64,000 nt of DNA from Prochlorococcus marinus (GTDB taxonomy: Bacteria > Cyanobacteriota > Cyanobacteriia > PCC-6307 > Cyanobiaceae). Below the pieces are notes generated by a model. It was given only the letters and a program-made list of their open reading frames with translations, was not told where the DNA came from and made no database searches. Every line of letters starts with the position of its first letter. Position 1 is the stretch's first letter. Below are positions 47,980-59,424 of this stretch, piece after piece. The DNA lies in the NCBI RefSeq assembly GCF_001180325.1, contig NZ_CVSZ01000035.1, positions 248,001 through 312,000 on the forward strand. The letters are read 5' to 3'. The position numbers were made by a program, and so were the translations under genes.

Positions 47980-48132
47980 ATGGAAACAACTAACTTTGGA
48001 TTCGTAGCTAGTCTTTTATTTGTAGGGGTGCCAACAATATTCCTGATTGGTTTATTTATTTCTACACAAGATGGAGAAAAATCAAGTTTCTACTCTGACT
48101 CTAGTAAAGGTAGGCTTGGGCCAAAACGCTAA
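47980..48132 (+). CDS. psbM: Photosystem II reaction centre protein M
   Basis: A 50-codon gene for the single-helix PSII subunit at the dimer interface. METTNFGFVASLLFVGVP and FLIGLFISTQ are the PsbM pattern; the tail DGEKSSFYSDSSKGRLGPKR is longer than in plants, as is usual in marine picocyanobacteria. It is followed by prmC after 10 bases. Confidence 0.96.
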   Translation: METTNFGFVASLLFVGVPTIFLIGLFISTQDGEKSSFYSDSSKGRLGPKR

Positions 48133-48142
48133 TACTTAATAA

Positions 48143-49012
48143 ATGCTTTGCATTTCTGTAGAAGAATTTTTATTTTGGAAAAAAAAGCAACTTTCTAAAG
48201 GTGGTGATCAACCATCTTTTGCTGTTTTACTCGATTGTATAGGGGGTGTATCGTCTAGTGATATAAACTTGAAAATTATAAATCCTAAGGAAGACATACA
48301 TTTAAAAAAAAATTTAGAATTTTTAGAATCCGTTTGGGATGATCATTTACAAAAATCTTGCCCAATTCAGCATCTTTGTGGAATAACTTTTTGGAGAGAC
48401 TTAAAATTAAAAATTACAAATAAAGTACTCATTCCCAGACCAGAAACAGAGCTCATAGTTGATATCGTCTTCAATATATTTCGAAATAAATCAGAAAAAT
48501 TATTTTTTGCTGAATTAGGAACTGGATCAGGTGCAATTAGTATTGCGTTGGCATTGGCTTATCCATTTAGCGCAGGAGTGGCAACTGATATAGATCAAGA
48601 CGCATTAGAAATTGCCAATAAAAATTTTATAAATTCTTCTAAACAATCAAATTTGAAATTTTATTGTGGAAATTGGTGGTCACCTCTTGAAAGTTTTAAA
48701 GGAAAATTAGACCTCGCTATTTCAAACCCGCCATATATTCCCAGAGATACTTATGAAAAATTACCCAAAGAAGTTAAGAATTTCGAACCTAAAATCGCTT
48801 TACTTGGTGGCGAAGATGGTTTAAAACACATTAGGGAAATAATATATAAAGCACCATTATTCTTAAAAGAGAATGGTTGGCTAATTTTAGAGAATCATTT
48901 TGATCAAAGTGAAAAAGTAAAACAACTACTTATTAAAAATCAATTTACATCAATAGAAATTGTGAAAGATCTTTCAGGTATTGGTAGGTTTACCATTGGA
49001 AGATATAAATAA
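48143..49012 (+). CDS. prmC: Release factor glutamine methyltransferase
   Basis: PrmC methylates the Gln of the GGQ motif in RF1/RF2. The 289 residues have an N-terminal helical domain, then the Rossmann methyltransferase fold with LIPRPETELIVD, ELGTGSGAISIALA (SAM-binding) and the catalytic SNPPYIP. It lies between psbM and the sua5-type gene on the plus strand. Confidence 0.95.
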   Translation: MLCISVEEFLFWKKKQLSKGGDQPSFAVLLDCIGGVSSSDINLKIINPKEDIHLKKNLEFLESVWDDHLQKSCPIQHLCGITFWRDLKLKITNKVLIPRPETELIVDIVFNIFRNKSEKLFFAELGTGSGAISIALALAYPFSAGVATDIDQDALEIANKNFINSSKQSNLKFYCGNWWSPLESFKGKLDLAISNPPYIPRDTYEKLPKEVKNFEPKIALLGGEDGLKHIREIIYKAPLFLKENGWLILENHFDQSEKVKQLLIKNQFTSIEIVKDLSGIGRFTIGRYK

Positions 49013-49035
49013 ATTATTATAGGTTCTTAATCTAA

Positions 49036-49617
49036 ATGAATTTAGTAGACTGCAAAACTGCTTGTAGGACCCTTAAAAATGGTTTGCCTATAATTTTCCC
49101 AACGGACACTTTACCTGCAATTGGATGCTTACCAAAATTCTCAAATATTATTTATACATTTAAAAAAAGAGATAAAAACAAACCCTTAATTCTTATGGGA
49201 TCAGAACATAAACATTTAATTGATTATGTTCACGAATCAGCAAAAGAAGATTACGAAAATTTAGCCTCAAAATATTGGCCTGGAGCTCTGACAATTGTTA
49301 TTCCTGCTTCAGCAAAGCAGACTGCACACCTTACCAGTAATGATCAGACTATTGGGTTGAGAATTCCAAATTCAAATATCGCACAATCTCTTTTGAGAGA
49401 AACAGGCCCATTGTTAACTTCAAGTGCAAATATTTCAGGTTTTAAAGGATCAATTACAGCTGAAGGTATTGCTCTAGACTTCCCTTCTCTAAAAATTTTG
49501 GGTCCCATCCCCTGGGGGAAAAGTAGTGGAAAAGCTAGTACTATTATATTTTGGAAGAACAGTGGAAATTGGAAACTGATAAGAGAAGGAGAAATAATAG
49601 TTAGGGAATTGTATTAA
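49036..49617 (+). CDS. Sua5/YciO/YrdC/TsaC family protein (threonylcarbamoyl-AMP synthase)
   Basis: The 193-residue protein fits the TsaC fold: FPTDTLPAIGCLP (about 20-32), KKRDKNKPLILMG and WPGALTIVIPAS, then GLRIPNS and TSSANISGFK. TsaC makes threonylcarbamoyl-AMP for the t6A base of tRNAs. Members without a C-terminal Sua5 domain, like this one, are TsaC or YciO type. The stop TAA is shared with the ATG of the next gene (TAATG). Confidence 0.9.
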   Translation: MNLVDCKTACRTLKNGLPIIFPTDTLPAIGCLPKFSNIIYTFKKRDKNKPLILMGSEHKHLIDYVHESAKEDYENLASKYWPGALTIVIPASAKQTAHLTSNDQTIGLRIPNSNIAQSLLRETGPLLTSSANISGFKGSITAEGIALDFPSLKILGPIPWGKSSGKASTIIFWKNSGNWKLIREGEIIVRELY

Positions 49618-49787
49618 TGTTTTTATTATTATTTTTTGTTTTATTAATTCAATTTTTTACTTATTGGATATTTGAACCCCTTGCATCTTTTTTAGAGTAT
49701 GTTCTGGAAATAAGATTTTTTCCTATTGTTGCGCTGATAGGTTTAGTTTTTTTATTTTCAGCAAAGAATATTGAACAGGATGAATAA
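49617..49787 (+). CDS. Small two-helix membrane protein
   Basis: A 56-codon frame begins at the ATG that overlaps the stop of the sua5-type gene (TAATG), so translation should be coupled. The product has two hydrophobic helices (about 2-17 and 33-49) joined by a short acidic-aromatic loop (FEPLASFLEYVLEI) and a charged end (KNIEQDE). I do not recognise a family. The overlap and the ordinary hydrophobic profile support it as real. Confidence 0.6.
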   Translation: MFLLLFFVLLIQFFTYWIFEPLASFLEYVLEIRFFPIVALIGLVFLFSAKNIEQDE

Positions 49788-49794
49788 ATCAAAA

Positions 49795-49866
49795 TGCCGG
49801 CTAACAGATTTGAACTGATGACCTTCGCTTTACAAAAGCGCTGCTCTACCGCTGAGCTAAGCCGGC
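49795..49866 (-). tRNA. tRNA-Thr (TGT)
   Basis: Minus-strand 72-nt cloverleaf: acceptor GCCGGCT/AGCCGGC, D arm AGCTCAGCGGTAGAGC, anticodon loop TTTGTAA (TGT), T arm with TTCAAAT, discriminator A. The top anticodon-stem pair is G-A. CCA is not encoded. Confidence 0.96.
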
Positions 49867-49930
49867 AATCTTTTTATCTTACAATTAGGGAGGGTCAATT
49901 ATCAGTATTTTTTTAGCTTTTTTTAATTTA

Positions 49931-50266
49931 TTACTTTTTGATATCTTTGTTTGCTTTATCAGTTTTATCAGTTTTTTTGAATTTTATTTCTCCTGAAATA
50001 GTTCTTTTGATTGGCAAATTGGCAACTAGTGCAGTCATTCTATCCTCAGTCTCCAAACTTACTGCAACCTCCTCAAAATCAATTTCAACATATTTAGCAA
50101 CAACATCAAGGATCTCTTTCCTCATTTTATCTAAAAGATCAGTTGTTAAGGAACTCATATCAACTCTGTCATGAGCAAGTACAAGTTGTAATCTTTCTCT
50201 AGCTGTATTCGCACTAGACGTTTCTCTGCCCAGTAATTTATTTATAAGATCTCTGAGAGTCATCAT
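49931..50266 (-). CDS. minE: Cell division topological specificity factor MinE
   Basis: MinE releases MinD from the membrane and makes the Min oscillator. The 111-residue protein begins with an amphipathic membrane helix ([13 protein letters not shown]) followed by the MinD-contact region [13 protein letters not shown] and a topological domain [20 protein letters not shown]. The Lys-rich tail (about 100-111) is extra. It follows minD by 1 base. Confidence 0.96.
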   Translation of the reverse strand: MMTLRDLINKLLGRETSSANTARERLQLVLAHDRVDMSSLTTDLLDKMRKEILDVVAKYVEIDFEEVAVSLETEDRMTALVANLPIKRTISGEIKFKKTDKTDKANKDIKK

Positions 50267-50267
50267 T

Positions 50268-51083
50268 TTAAAAAACCTTTGTTTGCATTAATCTCATGAA
50301 TCTATCTTTAAGACTTTTGCCTTCTTTTTTAAGATCGATAATTGGTACATCTTTATTTGTAAGTCTTTGAGAAACATTCAAATAACATTTTTTTGCAGGA
50401 GATCTACCATCTGAAAGTGTCAGTGGCTCTCCTCTATTCGTACTTATTATTACCTGTTCATCTTCTAAAACAATCCCTAATAAAGGCAAAGAAAGGATCC
50501 CTTGAACATCTTCGATGGATAGCATTTCTTGACTAGCCATCATGTTAGGGCGAACTCTATTGATTACAAGTTGAATAGGCTCAATATCTGAAGTATTAAG
50601 AATTCCTATTACTCTGTCCGCATCCCGTACTGCCGATAATTCCGGGTTCGTTACAACAATAGCCTCTTTACAGGCTGCAAGAGCATTTTTAAAGCCATCT
50701 TCTACACCAGCAGGACAATCTACTAGGACAAAATCAAATTTCTCACTAAGTAGCTCACTAATTTTTTTCATATCTTCGGGTTTCATCCAATCCAACATCC
50801 TTGGATCTCCAGCAGGCAGAAGAGCAAGATTAGGTTCCTTTTTATGTCTAACCAATGCTTGCTCAAGACGGCAATTTTTGTCTAGAACATCTTGAGCCGT
50901 ATAAATGATGCGATTTTCTAATCCTAGAAGAAGATCTAAATTTCTTAAGCCAAAATCAGCATCTAATACAGCAGTTGTTGCTCCGCTATTAGCAAGTGCT
51001 ATACCTAGGTTTGCAGTTAAAGTTGTTTTCCCAACTCCTCCTTTACCTGAACAAATTAATATTGTGCGAGTATTCTTCCCCAC
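50268..51083 (-). CDS. minD: Septum site-determining ATPase MinD
   Basis: MinD is the membrane ATPase that carries MinC to block division away from midcell. The 271-residue protein has the deviant Walker A KGGVGKT (14-20), [14 protein letters not shown] and the C-terminal membrane amphipathic helix [14 protein letters not shown]. It starts with GTG and lies between minC and minE. Confidence 0.97.
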   Translation of the reverse strand: MGKNTRTILICSGKGGVGKTTLTANLGIALANSGATTAVLDADFGLRNLDLLLGLENRIIYTAQDVLDKNCRLEQALVRHKKEPNLALLPAGDPRMLDWMKPEDMKKISELLSEKFDFVLVDCPAGVEDGFKNALAACKEAIVVTNPELSAVRDADRVIGILNTSDIEPIQLVINRVRPNMMASQEMLSIEDVQGILSLPLLGIVLEDEQVIISTNRGEPLTLSDGRSPAKKCYLNVSQRLTNKDVPIIDLKKEGKSLKDRFMRLMQTKVF

Positions 51084-51194
51084 GATTTTTAAGATTTTAC
51101 AAATAATAAAGCCACTTGCAGAAAGTTAAATATTTTAAAGATTAAGTAATTCTTAAATTTATCTATTTTGAATTAATTTATTGCAAATTATTGA

Positions 51195-51857
51195 TTAATT
51201 TTTATTTTCGATTAAGTGTGGTTTGATAATTATTGTTTGTTTATCTATTACCGCAATTTCTGGATAATAATTTTTGGGTTTTTCCTTTGGTCCTATAGCT
51301 ATCACATCTGCAATTCTCAACTGTAAAGGGTTTAGATAAAGTGATGCAATAGATGCATTTTTATTTCCACTTTTACCTGCGAATGCGATCCCTAGTAATT
51401 TGCCCCAAACATAAATATTTTTCTTAGCGGAAACTATTGCTCCTGGATTAACGTCTCCAATAATGCAAAGGTTTCCATTTGAAGATATTCTTTCGCCGGA
51501 TCGTACTGTTCCTTTGTGAAGAATATCGTCTTTCTTTTTTGAATTTAACGATAGTAACTTTTTTTTAATCTCTTGCTCTTTAATAAAAACTGAATCAATT
51601 TTTAAAGACTTCCCACTTAATACTGTATTTCTATTATTTGAGTAAATGCGCAAAGAACAAACATTAATTTTGTTAAGGTCAGTTTTTAATTTTGCTAATT
51701 GATGAGAACTTATTGACTCGCTGACGGCAAAAATTTTTGCCTCAAAAGGTTCCTTGATGGAAGAAAACCTTTTGAAAGTTTCATGGATATTATCTAAATC
51801 TAATAAAGAAAAAATCTCTAAATATTCACTTTTAGTATTTTTTAAAACGATTTCCAT
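51195..51857 (-). CDS. minC: Septum site-determining protein MinC
   Basis: MinC inhibits FtsZ ring assembly. The 220-residue protein has a divergent N-terminal domain and the recognisable C-terminal right-handed beta-helix: GTVRSGERISSNGNLCIIGDV, GAIVSAKKNIYVWGKLLG, AFAGKSGN. It is the first gene of minC-minD-minE; a 111-base gap to minD allows an extra start. Confidence 0.93.
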   Translation of the reverse strand: MEIVLKNTKSEYLEIFSLLDLDNIHETFKRFSSIKEPFEAKIFAVSESISSHQLAKLKTDLNKINVCSLRIYSNNRNTVLSGKSLKIDSVFIKEQEIKKKLLSLNSKKKDDILHKGTVRSGERISSNGNLCIIGDVNPGAIVSAKKNIYVWGKLLGIAFAGKSGNKNASIASLYLNPLQLRIADVIAIGPKEKPKNYYPEIAVIDKQTIIIKPHLIENKN

Positions 51858-51867
51858 TGAATTAAAT

Positions 51868-53124
51868 CTAGGAATTGTTTTTTATTAATGAAATTTCATT
51901 TTTAATTTCATTTTTGAACATATCTGGATAAATAATAAAAGAGCTTTCCTCAGATCTCATTAAAGTTTTTATTAATGCAGAACTATTTTCTAATGCGCTT
52001 TGATGAGTGCCGTCCCATATTTTTAGCGCATTATTAGATTCAAAACCTTTAAAAGACTTTTCCTTAATCCCACAAAATATTTCTGAATCATAACCGTTCT
52101 TTTCACATAATTTTGTGGCAAATGCAAGGATTTTTAATCTATCCACCTTACTTAAAAAACTTATGTCTGATGCCTTTAATAAATCTCTATCAATAAACAT
52201 TTTGCATAGTGTAGAAAGTGGCTCAAAAGATTCATCTTTCCATCTAATCAAATGATAATAAAAAGTTATATCATCATTTCTTATGAAATCATCAAAATCA
52301 ACCTTTGAAGGTGAAAAAATCCATTTATATAGTGAATTATCTAACCAAATATTCTTTTCATAATTATGTTTTATTGTGTCTAATATTTTTTCGAGAATCC
52401 ATGTTGATATTTCATTTATCTTGTGATTGTAGATAGTTCTATACATCAAGTTTCTAAGAACAAGGAAATGCTCAATAGCGATCACCCCTTTTGGTTTGAT
52501 TCCAATATTCCCATCAGGTGAAAAGGTAAGAGCTGAAATTATTCTCTCTAAATCTACTAAACCGTAATTAGTACCTGTGTTGTAACTATCGCGTAAAAGA
52601 TAATCGAGACGATCGCAATCAATCTCACTACTTATCAATGTTTTTAAAGGTTTTGAAAATAGTTGTTTTGATTGAAATAATTCACAAATTTTTCTGGGTA
52701 AATCTTTGTCATATTTTTTGAGGATTGAATTTATTGGAGAATAATTTGTAACTAAGTTTTCAGACCATTGTTCGTGATCATGCTCGAATATTGTTTCGCT
52801 GGTATGGCTTAAAGGTCCATGACCTAAATCATGTAGTAGAGCTGCTCCATAAAGAACAAATTTATTTTCATAAAATGAAGATTTACTTTCAATTAATCTC
52901 TTAAAAATTTTTCTAGCTATACAAAAAACACCAATTGAGTGAGTAAATCTACTCGATTCTGCACCATGAAAAAGTAATGATGCTGCGCCAAGTTGTTTTA
53001 TTCTTCTTAGTCTTTGAAAAGCGACTGTATCGATTAAGTCCATAATCATCAATTCTTCTGGCTTTCCTGAATCAAATACTATTTCTTTATGAATTGGGTC
53101 ATGAAAAATTCTTTTAATACTCAT
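51868..53124 (-). CDS. HD domain protein, SAMHD1/dGTPase-like
   Basis: The 418-residue protein has the HD metal site: His62 in FTHSIG, His98-Asp99 in LLHDLGHGPLSH, and an acidic block EIDCDRLDYLLRDSYNTG later. This spacing is typical of the SAMHD1-like HD family, which includes dNTP triphosphohydrolases. Whether it hydrolyses dNTPs is untested. It sits between ctpA and minC, 10 bases before minC. Confidence 0.88.
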   Translation of the reverse strand: MSIKRIFHDPIHKEIVFDSGKPEELMIMDLIDTVAFQRLRRIKQLGAASLLFHGAESSRFTHSIGVFCIARKIFKRLIESKSSFYENKFVLYGAALLHDLGHGPLSHTSETIFEHDHEQWSENLVTNYSPINSILKKYDKDLPRKICELFQSKQLFSKPLKTLISSEIDCDRLDYLLRDSYNTGTNYGLVDLERIISALTFSPDGNIGIKPKGVIAIEHFLVLRNLMYRTIYNHKINEISTWILEKILDTIKHNYEKNIWLDNSLYKWIFSPSKVDFDDFIRNDDITFYYHLIRWKDESFEPLSTLCKMFIDRDLLKASDISFLSKVDRLKILAFATKLCEKNGYDSEIFCGIKEKSFKGFESNNALKIWDGTHQSALENSSALIKTLMRSEESSFIIYPDMFKNEIKNEISLIKNNS

Positions 53125-53149
53125 ATTTTCTAAGATTTTTTTTTAATCT

Positions 53150-54445
53150 TTAGCCATTTAAAGATTTAATTTCTTCATTGTTTAATTCAATGGTTTGAAC
53201 TGAAACTTTTTCTTTATCTAAAAGCGACCCCAGAAATAATTCTGCATTCCTTACCCATTTATCGTCAGTACTTCCAAAATCACTTGCATCCGTTAGATCA
53301 AGTAATTTGTCTGGAGTCATACCTTGGCCTTGAATATTATTACCTTTGGGGGTTAAGTAACTAGCTACTGTTATAGCAATACCACTATCCTCTCCTAAAC
53401 TTTTTAGGGATTGAATTAAACCTTTCCCATAAGTTTGTTCTCCCATAAGAATTGATCTCTTATTATCTTGTAAAGAACCAGCAAGTATTTCACTGGCGCT
53501 TGCAGTACCTTTATTTACTAAAGTCACCATTGGTCCATCAAAAGATGTATCTTTTTGAGAAATAATTGCATCTTTGATTCCATTTCTATCTTTTGTCTCG
53601 ACTATAGGTTTTTCACTCAATAATGAGTCTGCAACTGCTATGCCTGAGCTTACTAATCCCCCTGAATTATTTCTAAGATCCAAGATTAAGCCCTCAACCT
53701 CTTTCTCTTTTAACTCTTGAAGTGCCTCTTCAACTTTTTTGGGCACGCTTTCGCTGAATTGGGTTATTCTTAAATATCCTATTGTGTGAGAATCGTCTCT
53801 TAATCTTTTTGTTCTAACCGGTCTGAGATCTACTGATCTCCTCTCTAGATCTACTTCCCTTGTTTCTCCTGATTCCGAAGATAATACAACTAAAACTTTT
53901 GTCCCTGATTCACCTCTTAACTTAGAGGCAGTGCTTGCAAGCCCTAATTTTTCTGATGAGATTCCATCCACTGTATCTATCAAGTCCCCGCTTACTATTC
54001 CGGCTTCTTCAGCTGGCGAACCCCCTAGAGTAGAAATAACTCTAACTTTATTGTTATCATCTTCACCTAATTGAAGCCCAACACCATTAATTTCACTCCC
54101 AAAATTGCTTGATTTAAGTAGTTCATAATCTTTTGGGCGTAAAACTCTCGTGTAGGGATCTTCTAGAGGTCTTAACATGTCTTCAATTGCCGAATAAGCC
54201 TCTTCACTTGTTTCAATTTGTTTCTGTAATGTTTTTTGTCTAATTCTTTTCCATTGGATTTCATCAAACTTTTCTGGATCATAAAAACCTTCGTTTACCA
54301 AGGTCCAAGCGTCAAGTACTAATTGCCTGCTATCACTGAGAGCGTCCACCCTTTCCATCAACAAAAGATTGATAGAAAAAATGATGATCATTGATGCAGT
54401 GATCACATTTTTGAATGTTAAAAGTTTGTTAAAAGATGAATTCAT
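53150..54445 (-). CDS. ctpA: Carboxyl-terminal processing protease (D1 processing type)
   Basis: CtpA-type proteases of the S41 family process the D1 precursor in PSII and other lumen proteins. The product has an N-terminal signal or anchor (about 12-32), a PDZ domain (about 110-185) with GSPAEEAGIVSGD, and a catalytic Ser316 in GTASASE with Lys341 in YGKG. I start at ATG 54445; a TTG 7 codons earlier is possible. It is divergent from petB. Confidence 0.93.
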   Translation of the reverse strand: MNSSFNKLLTFKNVITASMIIIFSINLLLMERVDALSDSRQLVLDAWTLVNEGFYDPEKFDEIQWKRIRQKTLQKQIETSEEAYSAIEDMLRPLEDPYTRVLRPKDYELLKSSNFGSEINGVGLQLGEDDNNKVRVISTLGGSPAEEAGIVSGDLIDTVDGISSEKLGLASTASKLRGESGTKVLVVLSSESGETREVDLERRSVDLRPVRTKRLRDDSHTIGYLRITQFSESVPKKVEEALQELKEKEVEGLILDLRNNSGGLVSSGIAVADSLLSEKPIVETKDRNGIKDAIISQKDTSFDGPMVTLVNKGTASASEILAGSLQDNKRSILMGEQTYGKGLIQSLKSLGEDSGIAITVASYLTPKGNNIQGQGMTPDKLLDLTDASDFGSTDDKWVRNAELFLGSLLDKEKVSVQTIELNNEEIKSLNG

Positions 54446-54514
54446 TGGGTTAAGTGTTAACACCAAGTATAAGAATTTTAAGTAAGCTCTTTATATCAAA
54501 GCTAATTTTTGTGG

Positions 54515-55171
54515 ATGGCCAATTCCTCATCTGTATATGACTGGTTTCAAGAAAGGCTTGAAATCCAAGACATAACTGACGACGTAACTTCCAAGTACGT
54601 ACCCCCTCATGTAAATATTTTTTATTGTTTAGGAGGCATAACTTTAGTATGCTTCCTAATTCAATTTGCAACAGGTTTTGCAATGACTTTTTACTATAAG
54701 CCAACAGTTACACAAGCTTATAGTTCAGTCAGTTATTTAATGACCGATGTGAGTTTTGGATGGTTAATAAGATCTGTGCATAGATGGAGTGCATCGATGA
54801 TGGTTTTGATGTTAATCCTTCATGTTTTTAGGGTATATCTTACCGGAGGCTTTAAAAGGCCAAGAGAATTAACTTGGGTTACAGGTGTTGTAATGGCAGT
54901 TATAACCGTTGCTTTTGGAGTGACAGGATACTCCCTACCTTGGGATCAGGTAGGTTATTGGGCAGTTAAAATCGTTTCAGGTGTTCCTGCTGCAATTCCA
55001 GTAATCGGTGACTTTATGGTTGAACTTCTTAGAGGTGGAGAAAGTGTTGGACAATCCACTTTAACCAGATTTTACAGTCTTCATACTTTTGTACTGCCAT
55101 GGTCATTAGCAGTTTTCATGTTGATGCACTTTTTAATGATTCGTAAACAGGGTATTTCAGGTCCTTTATAA
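54515..55171 (+). CDS. petB: Cytochrome b6
   Basis: PetB is the haem-binding subunit of the cytochrome b6f complex. The 218-residue protein begins [15 protein letters not shown]; a TTG two codons upstream is not the conserved start. [12 protein letters not shown] holds the Cys that binds haem ci, and two His pairs (VHRWSASMM...LHVFRVYL and LHTFVLPW...LMHFLMI) bind the two b haems. Four membrane helices are seen. It is 33 bases before petD. Confidence 0.98.
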   Translation: MANSSSVYDWFQERLEIQDITDDVTSKYVPPHVNIFYCLGGITLVCFLIQFATGFAMTFYYKPTVTQAYSSVSYLMTDVSFGWLIRSVHRWSASMMVLMLILHVFRVYLTGGFKRPRELTWVTGVVMAVITVAFGVTGYSLPWDQVGYWAVKIVSGVPAAIPVIGDFMVELLRGGESVGQSTLTRFYSLHTFVLPWSLAVFMLMHFLMIRKQGISGPL

Positions 55172-55204
55172 ACTCCTATACTTAAATAATTATTAGTTTT
55201 TCAT

Positions 55205-55687
55205 ATGTCTACGTTAAAAAAACCCGATCTATCTGATCCTAAATTGAGAGCAAAGCTAGCTAAAGGTATGGGGCATAATTATTATGGTGAACCAGCTTGG
55301 CCAAATGATTTACTTTATATTTTTCCGGTAGTTATTTTAGGAACTATCGCCTGCGTAGTTGGATTAGCTGTTCTTGATCCTGCAATGTTGGGAGACAAAG
55401 CCAACCCCTTTGCAACACCCTTGGAAATTCTACCTGAATGGTACCTCTATCCAGTTTTTCAGATACTTAGGGTTGTTCCTAATAAACTTTTGGGTATTGC
55501 ACTTCAAACATTAATTCCACTGGGATTAATGATTTTACCTTTTATCGAAAACGTTAATAAATTTTCTAATCCATTTAGAAGACCAATAGCAATGTCTGTG
55601 TTTTTATTCGGAACTTTCCTGACAATATATCTTGGTATTGGTGCATGTTTACCAATTGATAAATCACTTACTTTAGGTTTATTTTAG
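55205..55687 (+). CDS. petD: Cytochrome b6f subunit IV
   Basis: PetD completes the cytochrome b-like core with PetB. The 160 residues have three membrane helices and the quinone-site PEWYLYP (PEWY) motif near residue 80. The opening [31 protein letters not shown] is typical. It converges on the GH100 gene, whose stop is 2 bases from its own. Confidence 0.98.
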
Positions 55688-55689
55688 GC

Positions 55690-57129
55690 TCAAATTTTAA
55701 ACATATCTAGATCGTTATACTCATTTCTAAGAAAATGATTCATTAATAAAAATCCAACAATTGTCCAAGTTTGATATGTTCTTGATTGTTGCCCAACCCA
55801 AGTACCAGTAGGACCATCAAAATATTCTGCCCATTCTTGCTTAGGCAATTGGTTAAGTTGACACCAATATGATTCTTCTATTAAAGATTTCATTTCTTCC
55901 ATGAGAATAACATCATCTGAACCATAATGTTTTTGGTGTAATAATACAGCTGTACCAAAAAACCAAAGTAAACTTGGCCAATGACCACCGTTATGGTAAC
56001 TCCAAGGCCAATTCTTTGGATCAGATCCAGTTTTATTTTGCCATTCTTCAACATCCATATGAGGATGACAAATCCTCATAGGCATTTGAGCCATCAAATG
56101 CTGTCTGTTGTGTAAAACTAATCTAAATAAAGCTCTTTGTTCTTCAGGAGGCAGTACTCCGAACATACATGCTAAAGAATTCCCTAAACTGTAAAATCGA
56201 AAGTCTGGTCTCCCTGTCCTAATATTTCCTATTAAGTAACCACCTCTATTCTCTAACCAATCTTGTAGCCATGAAGGAACTACTTGAGGTTGAACGTTAA
56301 ATTCGTTGAAGTGTTGATCATCACCATACTGCTCAGTTGGTCTTCTTCTTAAAATTTGCATTGTTTGGCTGGTGACCCAATAATGTTTTAAAAGAAAACT
56401 TCCTAAATCTTTAACCCATTGATTTGTAAGAACAAGTCTTTGGTCTAGAAGTCGACTAACATGTTCTGCTCTACTTAATTCCATTAAGTTAATACAACTT
56501 TTTAAACATCCATGAAGTAAAACTTCAACTTCTAGAGGTGCTCCCCAAACATCCATAGGTCTATCAATCATAAATGCGCAATCTGGAACAAAAAGTACTG
56601 GAGTGCCCTCAAATGTTGGATGTAGAACTAGATCTAGTAGAAGTTGAATACCTCTTTGAACGCTTTGACTTTTTCCGAAGGCATAATCACCACTTTTATT
56701 GACGTAATACCAACATAATATGGGCCACCATAAACTTGCATCAGCTGAAGTAATCCTCCCTATTGATCTCTGACCATAGTCACCAATGAGCTGTCCATTT
56801 TCTTCAACGAAACTAGTAGGAAATACGCCACGTGTTTGGTAATTAGAGCTTTGTAACTTAAGGCATACACTTAGGAACTTTTTGACAATTTCGTACCGTT
56901 TTTGGGTAATGAGGTAAATCATTACAGGAACATTGTCTCTTAAAAATATTTCTCCATAATTTAATTTTTTATTTTTTGTTGGGTGTTCTAGTGCAGCAAC
57001 GCTTCCCACTAACTCGCCTGATATTTCAACCAAAGTCTTTTCGAAGTGTTTTTTTGCATTTGTTACAATTTTCTCTTCATCAGAACTTGGTCTTACTCTT
57101 AAATTTTTTTGACTAAATCTTTCTGCCAT
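55690..57129 (-). CDS. Neutral/alkaline invertase (GH100)
   Basis: GH100 enzymes hydrolyse sucrose to glucose and fructose in the cytoplasm. The 479-residue protein has the (alpha/alpha)6-barrel blocks: IFLRDNVPVMIYLI, YGQRSIGRITSADASLWWPILCWYY (Asp in ASLWWPIL region) and PWSYHNGGHWPSLLWFF near residue 390. In Prochlorococcus it may turn over sucrose kept as compatible solute. It is transcribed towards petD, and its start faces the rRNA leader. Confidence 0.92.
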   Translation of the reverse strand: MAERFSQKNLRVRPSSDEEKIVTNAKKHFEKTLVEISGELVGSVAALEHPTKNKKLNYGEIFLRDNVPVMIYLITQKRYEIVKKFLSVCLKLQSSNYQTRGVFPTSFVEENGQLIGDYGQRSIGRITSADASLWWPILCWYYVNKSGDYAFGKSQSVQRGIQLLLDLVLHPTFEGTPVLFVPDCAFMIDRPMDVWGAPLEVEVLLHGCLKSCINLMELSRAEHVSRLLDQRLVLTNQWVKDLGSFLLKHYWVTSQTMQILRRRPTEQYGDDQHFNEFNVQPQVVPSWLQDWLENRGGYLIGNIRTGRPDFRFYSLGNSLACMFGVLPPEEQRALFRLVLHNRQHLMAQMPMRICHPHMDVEEWQNKTGSDPKNWPWSYHNGGHWPSLLWFFGTAVLLHQKHYGSDDVILMEEMKSLIEESYWCQLNQLPKQEWAEYFDGPTGTWVGQQSRTYQTWTIVGFLLMNHFLRNEYNDLDMFKI

Positions 57130-57730
57130 TTCGTTAATATCCCTTTATTTAAGCCTAGTTGTTTAATGAGACTTTGAACAAATAAAAAATTAATAAAAAA
57201 TTTTTGTATAAAAGGTTGCACAATTACAGTTGAATGGTTTAGTATTTTCTTCTGGGCAAAAAAATACTTTTTGCATTATTCAAGAAATTACCTTAAATCT
57301 GATTTTTGGTAAAAGAATGAATTTTTTGAAGATTTGGTTTCGATCAATTTTTTCAACCAGAAGAAGGGTTTTACCTTCGACATGAGTTACTCACTTGTTG
57401 TTTAACTCTGCACCTAGAAAATTTAAAAACTTAGGAACTGATGCTTTTATTGCGTCATGAATAACTAAATCTTTTTTGGTTATTTCAAGATGTACATGCA
57501 ATAAAGGTGTGAGGTCCCGTCAAGAATATATAAAATGTCATCAATTGCTAACTTATGGCTTTGATGCAAACGGATCTGAGATCTTGGAAAGTCACTTTAT
57601 AAATATTTAATGTGCACTCAATGTAATCCTTAAAGTTTAAGGAGGCTGAAACTAAATACAAATACTGAAATTTTTATTTGGATAAAGCAATTCAAATTGA
57701 GTAGATTTATCTACAAAAGGATTTGAACAC
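57130..57730. other. rRNA operon leader and promoter region with a possible decayed gene
   Basis: No intact gene fits in these 600 bases. Near 57393-57593 on the minus strand, two or three overlapping reading frames give protein-like text (RLHQSHKLAIDDILYILDG, then LLHVHLEITKKDLVIHDAIK, then FLGAELNNK ending at TGA), as if one gene had been broken by frameshifts, the last at a run of five A at 57417-57421. I cannot name it. Nearer 16S are an inverted repeat CCTTAAAgTTTAAGG (57629-57643) and GTAGATTTATCTAC (57701-57714). The rRNA promoter must be here but no clear -35/-10 pair stands out. Confidence 0.45.
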
Positions 57731-59213
<1,483 letters not shown>

Positions 59214-59338
59214 CAGGGAGACAACAAAATGTTTAATATTATTATTTTGTCACCTTAGGTCGATCGGTATCTCACGTTTTTAATTTATTAAGAATTTCAT
59301 TTCCTAAGTTTTTCTAGGTCACACCCATTATTTTTCCT

Positions 59339-59412
<74 letters not shown>

Positions 59413-59424
59413 TATCTCTATGTT

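Noticed and set aside
57391-57460. A plus-strand coding fragment in the rRNA leader region
   Set aside because: A careful count of the run of A at 57417-57421 puts a stop in the frame, so no plus-strand remnant is supported.
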